Positions 8,221-16,638 of a DNA stretch of 64,000 nucleotides are shown piece after piece. Position 1 is the first letter of the stretch. Each line of letters opens with the position of its first letter. The translations under genes and the position numbers were made by a program. Source of the stretch: Pseudomonas marginalis (lineage in GTDB: Bacteria; Pseudomonadota; Gammaproteobacteria; Pseudomonadales; Pseudomonadaceae); contig NZ_VTFG01000001.1 of NCBI RefSeq assembly GCF_008692035.1, forward strand, positions 2,108,001 through 2,172,000. Reading direction: 5' to 3'. Under the pieces are notes generated by a model. It made no database searches. It was given only the letters and a program-made list of their open reading frames with translations, and was not told where the DNA came from.

Positions 8221-8883
8221 ATGTCCTTGCCCGGTTCACGCATCCTTCCCAACGCGCCCATGGCGCCGGCCGAACTGGTCGAGGCGTTTGCCCATGTCGT
8301 CACCCCGCATATCAGCGACAACCTCGGCCGCCATATCGGCGCCCGTGGCCTGACCCGCTACAACCGCAGCGGCAAGCTGGTGGGCACGGCGATCACGGTC
8401 AAGACCCGCCCCGGTGACAACCTGCTGATCTACAAGGCCATGAGCCTGCTGCAACCCGGCCATGTGCTGGTGGTGGACGGCCAGGGCGACACCAACAACG
8501 CGGTGATCGGCGAGTTGATCAAGCTGTATGCCCAACAGCGCGGTTGCGTGGGGTTTGTGATCGACGGCGCGATTCGCGATGTCGCCAGCTTCGAGGACAC
8601 CCCCTGCTACGCCCGCGCCGTGGTGCATACCGGCCCGTACAAGACCGGCCCCGGCGAAGTGAACGTGCCGGTGTCCATCGGCGGCATGGTGGTCAACCCC
8701 GGCGACCTGCTGGTGGGTGATGAAGACGGCCTGGTCGCGTTCTCCCAGGCCGACGCCGCCGAGGTACTGCGCCGCGCTGCACAACATGCCGAGCACGAAG
8801 AAGCGGTCAAGGCAGAGATCGCCAGCGGTGCGGTGCGCCAGAGCTGGATCGACAAGGCCCTCAACAACGCCGGCCTGGCGTGA
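8221..8883 (+). CDS. RraA-like 4-hydroxy-4-methyl-2-oxoglutarate/oxaloacetate aldolase
   Basis: A 220-residue protein of the RraA-like fold with the catalytic signature of class II HMG/CHA aldolases: Gly97-Glu98, then about 20 residues later Arg119-Asp120 in DGAIRDV. In the family these residues hold the metal and the enolate, and the enzyme splits 4-hydroxy-4-methyl-2-oxoglutarate into two pyruvates or decarboxylates oxaloacetate. RNase E inhibitor RraA itself is shorter and not found in such operons. It is first in an operon with an aminotransferase and a symporter and is divergent from a LysR gene. Confidence 0.85.
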   Translation: MSLPGSRILPNAPMAPAELVEAFAHVVTPHISDNLGRHIGARGLTRYNRSGKLVGTAITVKTRPGDNLLIYKAMSLLQPGHVLVVDGQGDTNNAVIGELIKLYAQQRGCVGFVIDGAIRDVASFEDTPCYARAVVHTGPYKTGPGEVNVPVSIGGMVVNPGDLLVGDEDGLVAFSQADAAEVLRRAAQHAEHEEAVKAEIASGAVRQSWIDKALNNAGLA

Positions 8884-8894
8884 AGGAGTCCGAG

Positions 8895-10103
8895 ATGAGC
8901 ACTGCATTTTTGTCGGACCGCGTCCTGGGCATCGCCCCCTCCCCCAGCATCGCCGCCAACGCCCTGGTCACCGAGTTGCGCGCCCAGGGCCGCGACATCG
9001 TCAACTTCACCGTGGGCGAGCCGGACTTCGACACCCCGGCGCACGTTCTCGAGGCCGCCAGCCTGGCGATGCACAGCGGTGACACCCATTACACCGCCAC
9101 CACCGGCACCCTCGCGCTGCGCCAGGCCGTCTGCCTGAAACTGCAGCGCGACAATGATCTGGTGTATGGCCTGGACGAAGTCGTCGCCGGCTGCGGCGGC
9201 AAGCACATCATTTATCACGCCCTGGCCGCCACCTTGAATCGCGGCGATGAAGTCATCGTGCACACACCGTATTGGGTGTCGTACCCGGACATCGCACGGC
9301 TCAACGACGCCACGCCGGTGATCATTGCCGGCGATGAAAGCCTGGGTTTCAAGCTGTCGCCCGCCGCCCTCGAAGAGGCGATCACCCCACGCACCAAATG
9401 GGTGATCCTCAACAGCCCGAACAACCCCAGCGGCGCGGTGTACAGTGAAGCCGAACTCTTGGCCCTGGCGCAGGTGCTGCGCCGCCATCCCCATGTGCTG
9501 ATCATGGCCGATGAGATCTACGAGCACTTCGTCTACGGCGACGCCCGGCATGTGCCGTTGACACGCCTGGCGCCCGACCTCAAGCCACGTACGCTGATCA
9601 TCAATGGCGCGTCCAAGGGCTATGCGATGACCGGTTGGCGCCTGGGTTTTGGTGCGGGGCCGGCGTGGCTGATCGCGGCCATCGCCAAGCTGCTGTCGCA
9701 GACCACCACCTGCCCCAGCTCAGTGAGCCAGGCCGCCGCCGTGGCTGCATTTGCCGGTGACCAGGCGCCTATTGCCGCGATGCGCGAAGAATACCGGCAG
9801 CGTCGTGCCCTGATGCTGGAGCGACTGGCGGGTATTCCCGGCCTGGGCCTCATCCCGCCCGATGGCGCGTTCTATGTGTTCGCCAACGTCAGCGGCCTGA
9901 TGGGCAAGCTCACCCCCCAAGGTGATCGCCTCGACAGCGACACCCAACTGGTGGACTACCTGCTGCGCGACTACGGCCTGGCCACGGTCAGCGGCGCGGC
10001 CTACGGCATGTCGCCGTATGTGCGCCTGTCGTTCGCAAGCGCCCTGGACGTGATCGAAGAAGGGTGCCGTCGCCTCAAAGACGCATGCCACGACCTGCGC
10101 TGA
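8895..10103 (+). CDS. PLP-dependent class I/II aminotransferase
   Basis: A 402-residue fold-type I aminotransferase. Seen are FTVGEPDFDTPAHVLEAA near residue 38, NSPNNPSGAVYS near 175, MADEIYEHFVYGD near 205, and the PLP lysine at about residue 241 in GASKGYAMTGWRLGFG. I start at ATG 8895, with GAAGGAG six bases upstream, rather than at the GTG that overlaps the aldolase stop. Its position after an HMG-type aldolase suggests it removes the amino group from a 4-hydroxy-glutamate-like amino acid to make the aldolase substrate (inference). Confidence 0.88.
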   Translation: MSTAFLSDRVLGIAPSPSIAANALVTELRAQGRDIVNFTVGEPDFDTPAHVLEAASLAMHSGDTHYTATTGTLALRQAVCLKLQRDNDLVYGLDEVVAGCGGKHIIYHALAATLNRGDEVIVHTPYWVSYPDIARLNDATPVIIAGDESLGFKLSPAALEEAITPRTKWVILNSPNNPSGAVYSEAELLALAQVLRRHPHVLIMADEIYEHFVYGDARHVPLTRLAPDLKPRTLIINGASKGYAMTGWRLGFGAGPAWLIAAIAKLLSQTTTCPSSVSQAAAVAAFAGDQAPIAAMREEYRQRRALMLERLAGIPGLGLIPPDGAFYVFANVSGLMGKLTPQGDRLDSDTQLVDYLLRDYGLATVSGAAYGMSPYVRLSFASALDVIEEGCRRLKDACHDLR

Positions 10104-10196
10104 CGGCCACCCGCAACACCCGGCGACCAGCGGCCGGTCGCCTTTTGACTGCCTAGAACAACAACTTAAAAATCATTGATCAAATGAGGCATTCCC

Positions 10197-11474
10197 ATGC
10201 ACACGCCCCGTATCGCGCTGGTCTGGCAAATCATGATCGGCTTGCTCGCCGGTATCGCCATTGGTGCCCTGCTGCACCGCTTTCCCGAGTCCCGGCCGTG
10301 GCTGGTGGACAATCTCCTGCAACCGGCGGGCGATATCTTTATCAAGCTGATGAAGATGATCGTGGTGCCTATCGTGTTTGCCTGCATGGTGGTGGGCATT
10401 GCCGGCCACGGTGACGGCAAATCCCTGGGCCGTATCGGGGTCAAATCCCTTAGCTATTTTTTCTGCATCACCACCCTGGCGATCATCATCGGCCTGGTCA
10501 TGGGCAACCTGCTCAAGCCCGGCGCCGGCACTGAACTGTCCAGCCTGCATGCGGCGAATATCACCCTGCCCACCAGCAACGGCGCCGGTCATAGCCTGGG
10601 GCAGATCATCGTCGGCATCATCCCCGACAACGTGGTCAACGCCATGGCCCAGGGCAGCCTGTTGTCGGTGCTGTTTTTTGCGGTGATGTTCGGCCTGGGC
10701 GTGGCGCGCCTGCCCGCCGAACGCAAGGACCCGGTCATCGCACTGTTGCGCGGCGTCAGCGATGCCATGTTCAAGGTCACCTCGATGATCATGGCCTACT
10801 CGCCCATCGGCGTGTTCGGCATGATCGCCGTGACCGTGGCCAACTTCGGCTTCAGCTCATTGCTGCCGCTGGCCAAGCTGATCATGGTCAGCTATGTGGC
10901 CATCGCGTTCTTTGTGCTGGTGGTGCTCAACCTGGTGGCGCGCGTGTGCGGGATCAACCTGTTCGCGCTGATGCGCCATATCAAGGATGAGTTGGTGCTG
11001 GCCTTCTCCACCGCCAGCTCGGCGGCGGTGATGCCGCAACTGATGAAAAAACTCGAAACCTACGGCGTGCCTCCTTCGCTGGTGAGCTTTGTGGTGCCGG
11101 TGGGTTACTCGTTCAACCTCGACGGCGCTTCCCTGTTCCTCGGCATCGGCACCCTGTTCGTCGCGCAGTTGTACGGCATCGACCTGAGCCTGGGCGATCA
11201 GGCGTTGCTGGTGGTGACCATGGTGCTCACCTCCAAGGGGGCTGCCGGAGTACCGGGATTCATGTTCGTGATCCTATCGGCCACCCTGGCCAGCGCGGGT
11301 TTGCCGCTGGAAGGCATCGCGTTTATCGCCGGGGTGTATCGCTTGATGGAGATGCCGACCACAGCGCTGAATGTGCTGGGCAATGCCTTGGCGCCGTTGG
11401 TGATTGCCAAGTGGGAGGGGCGTGAGGGGCGGGCGGGGCATGAGTCGGGCGGCGACACTATTCCTTTGCACTGA
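10197..11474 (+). CDS. Dicarboxylate/amino acid:cation symporter (DAACS family)
   Basis: A 425-residue inner-membrane symporter of the GltP/DctA (DAACS) family. Motifs include the serine-rich re-entrant loop AFSTASSAAVMPQLMKK near residues 266-282, GYSFNLDGASLFLGIGTLF near 303-321 and the second re-entrant loop TSKGAAGVPGFMFVIL near 345-360. The family imports glutamate, aspartate or C4-dicarboxylates with protons or sodium. As third gene of the LysR-linked operon it probably brings in the substrate of the upstream aminotransferase. Confidence 0.88.
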   Translation: MHTPRIALVWQIMIGLLAGIAIGALLHRFPESRPWLVDNLLQPAGDIFIKLMKMIVVPIVFACMVVGIAGHGDGKSLGRIGVKSLSYFFCITTLAIIIGLVMGNLLKPGAGTELSSLHAANITLPTSNGAGHSLGQIIVGIIPDNVVNAMAQGSLLSVLFFAVMFGLGVARLPAERKDPVIALLRGVSDAMFKVTSMIMAYSPIGVFGMIAVTVANFGFSSLLPLAKLIMVSYVAIAFFVLVVLNLVARVCGINLFALMRHIKDELVLAFSTASSAAVMPQLMKKLETYGVPPSLVSFVVPVGYSFNLDGASLFLGIGTLFVAQLYGIDLSLGDQALLVVTMVLTSKGAAGVPGFMFVILSATLASAGLPLEGIAFIAGVYRLMEMPTTALNVLGNALAPLVIAKWEGREGRAGHESGGDTIPLH

Positions 11475-11603
11475 AGAGAGGCCCAGTCGTTTCCTGATGA
11501 TGTGTAGGATCTGCCTGATTCCCCCAATCCGGTTGGAACCAGCAGTATTTTTCCGCTAAATTCCCCCCAACGCATATGGGAAACCATGTGCCCACCTTCC
11601 GAG

Positions 11604-11640
11604 GCCCGTTGCGAGAAATCGCGCGGGCTTTCGTGTTTTT
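11604..11640 (+). terminator. Rho-independent-like terminator after the symporter
   Basis: GGCCCG at 11604-11609 can pair with CGGGCT at 11625-11630. An inner GCG/CGC pair surrounds AGAAAT, and a T-rich stretch ends at 11640. It would end the aldolase-aminotransferase-symporter transcript. It also argues against starting the DUF3800 gene upstream of it. Confidence 0.5.
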
Positions 11641-11663
11641 CACGGCTGGGGAAATCACATTTG

Positions 11664-12479
11664 GTGCAATACATTGCTTATCTGGATGAGTTTGGCCATG
11701 TAGGCCAGTACGTCTCACGAAAACACTCAATGTACAAAACCAGCCCTGTATTCGGGCTCGGCGGTATGCTGCTTCCCGCCAATGAAGTGCGTGAGTTCGC
11801 AATCTATTTCTACAAACTCAAATGTCAGTTACTTGCTTGGGATCTGGAGCACAAAAACCCTGAACACTTACCCGCCTATCATTGGGAAAAGAAAGGTTCT
11901 GCGCTTTTTACAGTGGCCAATGTAAGCAAATATAGGGAGCTGAGAAGGTCTTCGTTCCGTTTACTGAACCATATTCAGAAAATCGGTCGGTACGTTTTTT
12001 ACACGGGAGAACACAAACCTACTGAGCACACGAAACACAACTCGACCGAAACATTCCAGCGGGTGTTGGTACAGTCCATCCGCAAGATTGATCGCTTCTG
12101 CACTTTAAACAACGCCTCTTTCATCGTTCTGCTGGATGAACAAAAAGCAGGAAATGAATGGCGTGAAAGAAACGTTGAAGCGTGCACGCTGGCAATGTTT
12201 GAAGACGCTTCGGAGAAATGCCGCACATTAATTGAGCCGCCGCTTCAAGGTGAAAGCTATCTTTTTCAAACGTTACAGTGCGCTGACTGGCTGTGTGGAC
12301 TGATTGGTCGGTTGACGACCTATGCCGTCGCGCCAGAAGAGTTCGACGACTGGGAGCTATTTGACACCTATTTCGCAACGCGCATCGCCAACGTTGCCCT
12401 ACCTTGCAGCGGTTTGGATCATAAGAAAGCAGCAAAGGTTACAAAAGTAGTCGCTCAGTTATCAGCAAATGACTGTTAA
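11664..12479 (+). CDS. DUF3800 domain protein, 3' end built on a tRNA-Asn fragment
   Basis: A protein of about 271 residues with the DUF3800 N-terminus QYIAYLDEFGHVGQ (the Asp-Glu pair of a possible RNase H-like metal site), LLDEQKAGNEWRERN in the middle and LQCADWLCGLIGR near the end. The family often sits in mobile and defence-associated regions and its function is unproven. GTG 11664 or TTG 11661 is the likely start, with GGGGA upstream. The open frame from ATG 11586 would run through a terminator-like hairpin. The last codons, ending SANDC, are encoded by a stretch identical to tRNA-Asn, suggesting arrival with an integrating element. Confidence 0.75.
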   Translation: MQYIAYLDEFGHVGQYVSRKHSMYKTSPVFGLGGMLLPANEVREFAIYFYKLKCQLLAWDLEHKNPEHLPAYHWEKKGSALFTVANVSKYRELRRSSFRLLNHIQKIGRYVFYTGEHKPTEHTKHNSTETFQRVLVQSIRKIDRFCTLNNASFIVLLDEQKAGNEWRERNVEACTLAMFEDASEKCRTLIEPPLQGESYLFQTLQCADWLCGLIGRLTTYAVAPEEFDDWELFDTYFATRIANVALPCSGLDHKKAAKVTKVVAQLSANDC

Positions 12480-12490
12480 TCATTGGGTCC
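12464..12490 (+). other. 27-nt tRNA-Asn fragment (probable att site remnant)
   Basis: These 27 bases are identical to the stretch of the tRNA-Asn gene at 45108-45183 that runs from the 3' side of the D arm through the GTT anticodon to the variable loop. A further GCTCAGTT match lies just upstream at 12453-12460. The acceptor stem and T arm are absent, so it is not a working tRNA. An anticodon-loop identity block at the end of a cargo-type gene is what an integrase attachment site leaves behind. Confidence 0.75.
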
Positions 12491-12520
12491 AATAAAGGCG
12501 CTCCGAAGAGCGCCTTTATT
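12491..12520. terminator. Bidirectional terminator between DUF3800 and ibpA
   Basis: A perfect 13-bp stem (AATAAAGGCGCTC / GAGCGCCTTTATT) with a CGAA tetraloop. The T- and A-rich stem ends allow it to stop both convergent genes. Confidence 0.85.
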
Positions 12521-12530
12521 CATTCCAGCC

Positions 12531-12989
12531 TTACTGCTCGCTGATGGATTTCACCTCGGCCTTGGCAGCACCGCCAATCGCAATGCGCTTAGGCTTGGCT
12601 TCCTCCGGTACCACCCTGAGCAGGTCGATGCTCAGCAACCCGTTGGCGAGTTGTGCGCCCTGCACTTCAATGTGGTCGACCAGGCGGAACGACAAACGGA
12701 ACGCGCGCTGGGCGATGCCCTGGTGCAGGTAGGTGATGCCCTCATCGTGTTCGCGCTTGCCGCCGGCGACGGTCAACACGCCTTTTTCCACCTGGATCTC
12801 CAGATCATCCTCCACCAGGCCTGCCGCCGCGATGACGATCCGGTAGTGATCTTCACCGTGCTTTTCGACGTTGTGAGGTGGGTAGGTGGTACCGGCCTCG
12901 CTGCGAAGCGCCGATTCAAAAAGGTCGTTGAAGCGGTCAAAGCCGACGGAATGACGGAACAGTGGGGCCAACGAAAGAGTAGTAGCCAT
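12531..12989 (-). CDS. ibpA: Small heat-shock protein, Hsp20/IbpA type
   Basis: A 152-residue alpha-crystallin-domain chaperone. The N-terminus MATTLSLAPLFRHSVGFDRF, the crystallin core YPPHNVEKHGEDHYRIVIAAAGL...LTVAGGKRE and the late GLLSIDL hydrophobic tail motif match bacterial IbpA. It holds unfolding proteins in soluble form during heat stress for later rescue by DnaK/ClpB. Control looks typical of the family: a sigma-32-like promoter and a hairpin that hides the AGGAG ribosome-binding site lie directly upstream. Confidence 0.93.
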   Translation of the reverse strand: MATTLSLAPLFRHSVGFDRFNDLFESALRSEAGTTYPPHNVEKHGEDHYRIVIAAAGLVEDDLEIQVEKGVLTVAGGKREHDEGITYLHQGIAQRAFRLSFRLVDHIEVQGAQLANGLLSIDLLRVVPEEAKPKRIAIGGAAKAEVKSISEQ

Positions 12990-12993
12990 TGCA

Positions 12994-13050
12994 AAATCTC
13001 CTGAGTTTTCTCCAAGTGATTTGACACGCGACCCGTATTCGGCATCGCGT
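12994..13050 (-). ncRNA. ROSE-like RNA thermometer in the ibpA leader
   Basis: On the minus strand the leader can form two hairpins. The first (13050-13026) pairs ACGCGA with TCGCGT, with CCG/CGG inside. The second (13022-12994) pairs AAATCACTTG with CAGGAGATTT around a nine-base loop, with one A-A mismatch and one G-U pair. The AGGAG ribosome-binding site lies in the second stem. Imperfect pairing over the Shine-Dalgarno sequence is the hallmark of ROSE thermometers, known for ibpA in Pseudomonas. Confidence 0.75.
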
Positions 13051-13056
13051 AAAACC

Positions 13057-13085
13057 TAAGTAGGTTCAGGGGAAAAAATTTCAAG
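13057..13085 (-). promoter_or_regulatory. Sigma-32-like heat-shock promoter of ibpA
   Basis: On the minus strand CTTGAAA (13085-13079) is followed after 14 bases by CCTACTTA (13064-13057). The first box matches the RpoH -35 consensus exactly; the second is a weaker match to CCCCATNT. Predicted transcription would begin close to the first leader hairpin. The -10 region sits in a perfect palindrome, AACCTAAGTAGGTT (13053-13066). Confidence 0.6.
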
Positions 13086-13245
13086 CAGCGCCAGCAAAAA
13101 AATTTATCCGCTGCTGTGATTGCGTGCAGACAGGCTGACGCAATGAGCCTTCCCCTAGGTCGAACAACCACTCAACGCCACATAGCAAAACGACAATTGT
13201 TGACTAGACTCATGGGCGCACTGCACTGGCAATGGGAATCGCTGC

Positions 13246-14061
13246 ATGAGTGAAACAAACGCGCGGGCAGGGATGTTTTCCAGCCCGTGGCGACACAGGG
13301 AGTTGTTGTTTTCCATGGTCCAGCGGGAAGTGATTGGGCGTTATCGAGGCTCCATCATGGGGCTGTTGTGGTCGTTCCTTAACCCGCTATTCATGTTGCT
13401 GGTCTACACCTTCGTGTTCAGCGTGATGTTCAAGCTGCGCTGGCCCGCGGGCGACGGTTCGCGCACCGAGTTCGCGCTGCTGGTGTTTGCCGGCCTGCTG
13501 GTGTTCAACGTGTTCGCCGAATGCGTGGGACGTGCGCCAGGCCTGATCATCGCCAATGCCAACTACGTCAAGAAAGTCGTGTTCCCCCTCGAGATCCTGC
13601 CGTGGGTGGTGCTGGGCGCCGTGTTGTTCCACACCCTGGCCAGCCTGGTGATCTGGCTGGTCTTCCACCTGGTGTTTTTCGGCTGGCCGCCCCTGACCAG
13701 TGTGTTGCTGCCCCTGGTGTTATTGCCGCTGGCACTCTTCACACTGGGAGTCACCTGGCTATTGGCAGCGCTGGGGGTTTACCTGCGTGATGTCGGCCAG
13801 GTGGTGGGCGTGCTGACCACGGCATTGATGTTTGTCTCGGCGATTTTTTACCCGACCAGCGCATTTCCGCCAGCCTACCAGGGCATCCTTCACCTCAACC
13901 CGCTCACCCTGGTGGTCGAACAGGCCCGTGACCTGCTGTTCTGGGGGGTGGTACCAGACCCTTTCACCTGGGCCTGCGGCCTGCTGGTGGCTGGTGGTAT
14001 CGCCTGGCTGGGGTTCACCTGGTTCCAGAAAACCCGCAAAGGATTTGCCGATGTGCTCTGA
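13246..14061 (+). CDS. wzm: ABC-2 type polysaccharide export permease (Wzm)
   Basis: A 271-residue inner-membrane protein with six predicted spans. The family start HRELLFSMVQREVIGRYRGSIMGLLWSFLNPLFMLLVYTFVFS (residues 17-59) is typical of O-antigen/teichoic-acid ABC permeases. It forms the channel that flips the finished, lipid-linked glycan to the periplasm. Its last codons overlap the ATPase gene (ATG 14051, stop 14059-14061), so the two subunits are translationally coupled. It opens the surface-polysaccharide cluster. Confidence 0.92.
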   Translation: MSETNARAGMFSSPWRHRELLFSMVQREVIGRYRGSIMGLLWSFLNPLFMLLVYTFVFSVMFKLRWPAGDGSRTEFALLVFAGLLVFNVFAECVGRAPGLIIANANYVKKVVFPLEILPWVVLGAVLFHTLASLVIWLVFHLVFFGWPPLTSVLLPLVLLPLALFTLGVTWLLAALGVYLRDVGQVVGVLTTALMFVSAIFYPTSAFPPAYQGILHLNPLTLVVEQARDLLFWGVVPDPFTWACGLLVAGGIAWLGFTWFQKTRKGFADVL

Positions 14062-15319
14062 CATCGCCGTACAAACGGCCCACCTGAGTAAGAGCTATCA
14101 CATCTACGACACGCCCAGGGATCGCCTGTGGCAGCTGTTGTCGCGCGGGCAAAAGCAGTTCTATCGAGAATTCTGGGCACTGCGGGACGTGTCGCTGCAA
14201 CTGTGCAAAGGTGAAACGGTAGGGATCATTGGCCGCAACGGCAGCGGCAAATCGACGCTGCTGCAACTGATCTGCGGCACCCTCAGTGCCACCTCCGGCA
14301 GCATTGAGAGCCATGGCCGCGTGGCGGCGTTGCTGGAGCTGGGCTCGGGGTTCAATCACGATTTCACCGGGCGTGAAAACGTCTATATGAACGGTGCCGT
14401 ATTGGGGCTCAGCCGCGCGGAAATCGATGCCCGTTTTGCCCAGATCACCGACTTTGCCAATATTGGCGACTTTATCGACCAACCCACCAAGACCTACTCG
14501 AGCGGGATGCTGGTACGCCTGGCCTTTGCCGTCGCGGTGTGCGTGGACCCCGACATCCTGATCGTCGATGAAGCCCTGGCAGTGGGCGACGCGTCCTTCC
14601 AGTTCAAGTGCCTTAATCGGCTGGAAGCGCTCACCCAGCAAGGCACGACGCTGCTGTTCGTGTCCCATGACATGGCCATGGTCAAGCGCTTTTGCAATCG
14701 GGTGATTTACCTGCGCGAAGGCCAGGTGCGTGCCAGTGGCTCTCCCGAAGAAATGGCCGAACTCTACCTGCTGGAGATGCGTGACGAACAGCGTCGCTGG
14801 GCCAGCGGCGGCGCGGTGGCGGTCGCCCCCAAGGCGTTTCTTGCCCAACAGGCTGGCATCGCCTTTGGCACCGATGAGGGGCATATCGTTGCGGCCTGCT
14901 TTACCAACACGGACAGCCTGTATTCAAGCTTTGTGTATGGCGAGACCATCGAACTGCGCATCGAAACCCGGGTACGCGAAAGTATCGAGCTGCCGACCCT
15001 CAGCGTGACGATCCAGGAGGCCCGCCTGCTGGTGATCGGCGGTGCCAACCTGCCGCTGCACCTGGAGGCAGCGCACAACGGCTGGCGCAAGGCGACGCTC
15101 AACGTCCGCTTCCCCGCCAACCTTGCGGCGGGCAAGTACCACATCACGCTGAAACTGATGAACGGCCACCTCGAAGAAACCGCGCAGCTCATCGAGAAGC
15201 AGGTCGCGCTGCTGGCGTTCGACACCTTGCCGGGTACCCGGGAATTCCTTGGTTTCGTCGATCTGGGAATAGAGGCCGGTCCTGCCCCTCACACGAATGA
15301 ACCGGGGGTGCTGCAATGA
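14051..15319 (+). CDS. wzt: ABC polysaccharide export ATPase with glycan-binding C-domain (Wzt)
   Basis: A 422-residue ATPase partner of Wzm. It has Walker A GRNGSGKST, the degenerate signature YSSGMLVRLAF that is normal for Wzt, Walker B ILIVDEALAVGD and switch SHD. Residues from about 255 form an extra beta-rich domain (VAACFTNTDSLYSSFVYGETIELRIE...) of the Wzt C-terminal type. In known systems this domain recognises the capped non-reducing end of the O-chain before export. A terminal modification is therefore expected; pyruvyl transferase and oxygenase genes follow directly. Confidence 0.92.
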   Translation: MCSDIAVQTAHLSKSYHIYDTPRDRLWQLLSRGQKQFYREFWALRDVSLQLCKGETVGIIGRNGSGKSTLLQLICGTLSATSGSIESHGRVAALLELGSGFNHDFTGRENVYMNGAVLGLSRAEIDARFAQITDFANIGDFIDQPTKTYSSGMLVRLAFAVAVCVDPDILIVDEALAVGDASFQFKCLNRLEALTQQGTTLLFVSHDMAMVKRFCNRVIYLREGQVRASGSPEEMAELYLLEMRDEQRRWASGGAVAVAPKAFLAQQAGIAFGTDEGHIVAACFTNTDSLYSSFVYGETIELRIETRVRESIELPTLSVTIQEARLLVIGGANLPLHLEAAHNGWRKATLNVRFPANLAAGKYHITLKLMNGHLEETAQLIEKQVALLAFDTLPGTREFLGFVDLGIEAGPAPHTNEPGVLQ

Positions 15320-16638
15320 GCCGAGAGTGGCAGGTCGGGATCTTCGGCACATTCGATGTCGCCAATTATGGCGACTTGCTGTTTCCCATTCTCGCCGAGG
15401 CGGAATTGACCCGGCGCCTGGGCGCGATAACGCTGCACCGGTTTTCCTATCACGGGAAAACACCGCCCGAGTGGCCGTACGAGGTCACCTCGCTGACTCG
15501 TTTGCCGGACATCGCCGGTCAGTTGGATGGAGTATTGATCGGCGGTGGTTTCATTGTGCGTTTCGACAAGCTGGTGGCCAGCGGTTATTACCCCCCGGAT
15601 GCCACCATTCACCACCCCACCGGCTACTGGCTGACGCCCGCGCTGATCGCGCTGCAACATGGCATCCCGTTGATCTGGAATGCGCCGGGCATGCATTGCA
15701 ACGACATCCCGCCGTGGGCCGCGCCACTGGTGCAATTGACCCTCGAACACAGCCCGCACATCAGGGTACGCGATGCGCTGTCCCAAGCGGCCCTGGCCCA
15801 GCTGTCGCCGACGGCCCAGGTCGAGGTGCTTCCCGACACGGCCTTTGGCCTGCCACGGGTGCTCGACCCTCATGCGCCGTCTACCCGGTTCCTGGCGCTG
15901 CGCAGCAGCGCCGACCTGACCCTCCCTTATCTGGTGGTGCATGCGATAGGAGGCTTGGACAGCTTCCTGCAGCTGTGGCAAACCCATGCCGGGCAGTTCG
16001 AGGACGTGCAACTGCTGCTGCTGCCCATAGGGCCGGTACTGGGTGATCATGAATCCGTACTGGGCGACGGCCTTGCGCGCGCGCGGTGCCTGCCCTTCTG
16101 GCCGGAGCCCCTGCTGTTGGCAGAGCTGATCGCCCATGCCGAAGGGGTGATCGGGCACAGCTACCACCTGGCGATCAGTGCACTGGCCTTTGGTGTGCCG
16201 GTCTTCTGCTCGGCGGACCTGGGCACCGGCAAATACACTGCGCTGCCGAGCCATGGACGAATATTCCAATTACGCCGGGACCAGCCGATTGATCCGCAGT
16301 GGTTTCGCGCACAGCTGGGCAAGCAACCGGTGTCCCAGGTGACCGCCGACGCGATGGTACGGATCGACGCACATTGGGACCGCGTGGCCGAGTTGATCCG
16401 CGAAGGTCCCAGGCCCACGCAGCCCGCGCTCAACCGCTACTGGCAAGCCTTGCCCGGCGTTCTCGAAGACCTGCACTCACACCTCGAAAGCCAGGCCGCC
16501 GAGCGACAACACGAACGCGAGCAACATCAACAGGCACTGGAAACGCTGTACCGCTCCAACTCGTTCAAGCTGACGGCGCCGTTGCGCCATCTGCGCCGAA
16601 CCCTGAACAAATGGCTGGGAGCCCTTCGACATGATTGA
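15316..16638 (+). CDS. Polysaccharide pyruvyl transferase family protein
   Basis: A 440-residue protein with the family signatures GIFGTFDVANYGDLLFPILAEAEL at the N-terminus, DGVLIGGGFIVRFD near residue 75 and GHSYHLAISALAFGVPVFC near 279-297. Such enzymes attach pyruvate from PEP to a sugar as a ketal, making an acidic cap. The C-terminus from about 390 is a charged coiled coil followed by LYRSNSFKLTAPLRHLRR, a tail seen on many envelope glycosyltransferases. It overlaps wzt (ATGA) and the next gene, so it belongs to the same operon. Confidence 0.85.
   Translation: MSREWQVGIFGTFDVANYGDLLFPILAEAELTRRLGAITLHRFSYHGKTPPEWPYEVTSLTRLPDIAGQLDGVLIGGGFIVRFDKLVASGYYPPDATIHHPTGYWLTPALIALQHGIPLIWNAPGMHCNDIPPWAAPLVQLTLEHSPHIRVRDALSQAALAQLSPTAQVEVLPDTAFGLPRVLDPHAPSTRFLALRSSADLTLPYLVVHAIGGLDSFLQLWQTHAGQFEDVQLLLLPIGPVLGDHESVLGDGLARARCLPFWPEPLLLAELIAHAEGVIGHSYHLAISALAFGVPVFCSADLGTGKYTALPSHGRIFQLRRDQPIDPQWFRAQLGKQPVSQVTADAMVRIDAHWDRVAELIREGPRPTQPALNRYWQALPGVLEDLHSHLESQAAERQHEREQHQQALETLYRSNSFKLTAPLRHLRRTLNKWLGALRHD

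Noticed and set aside
8221..8883. RraA, the RNase E inhibitor
   Set aside because: Operon context with aminotransferase and symporter, the extra length and the aldolase Gly-Glu...Arg-Asp motif fit the metabolic branch of the family.
12451..12490. A second tRNA-Asn gene
   Set aside because: Only the D-arm edge, anticodon arm and variable loop match; there is no acceptor stem or T arm.
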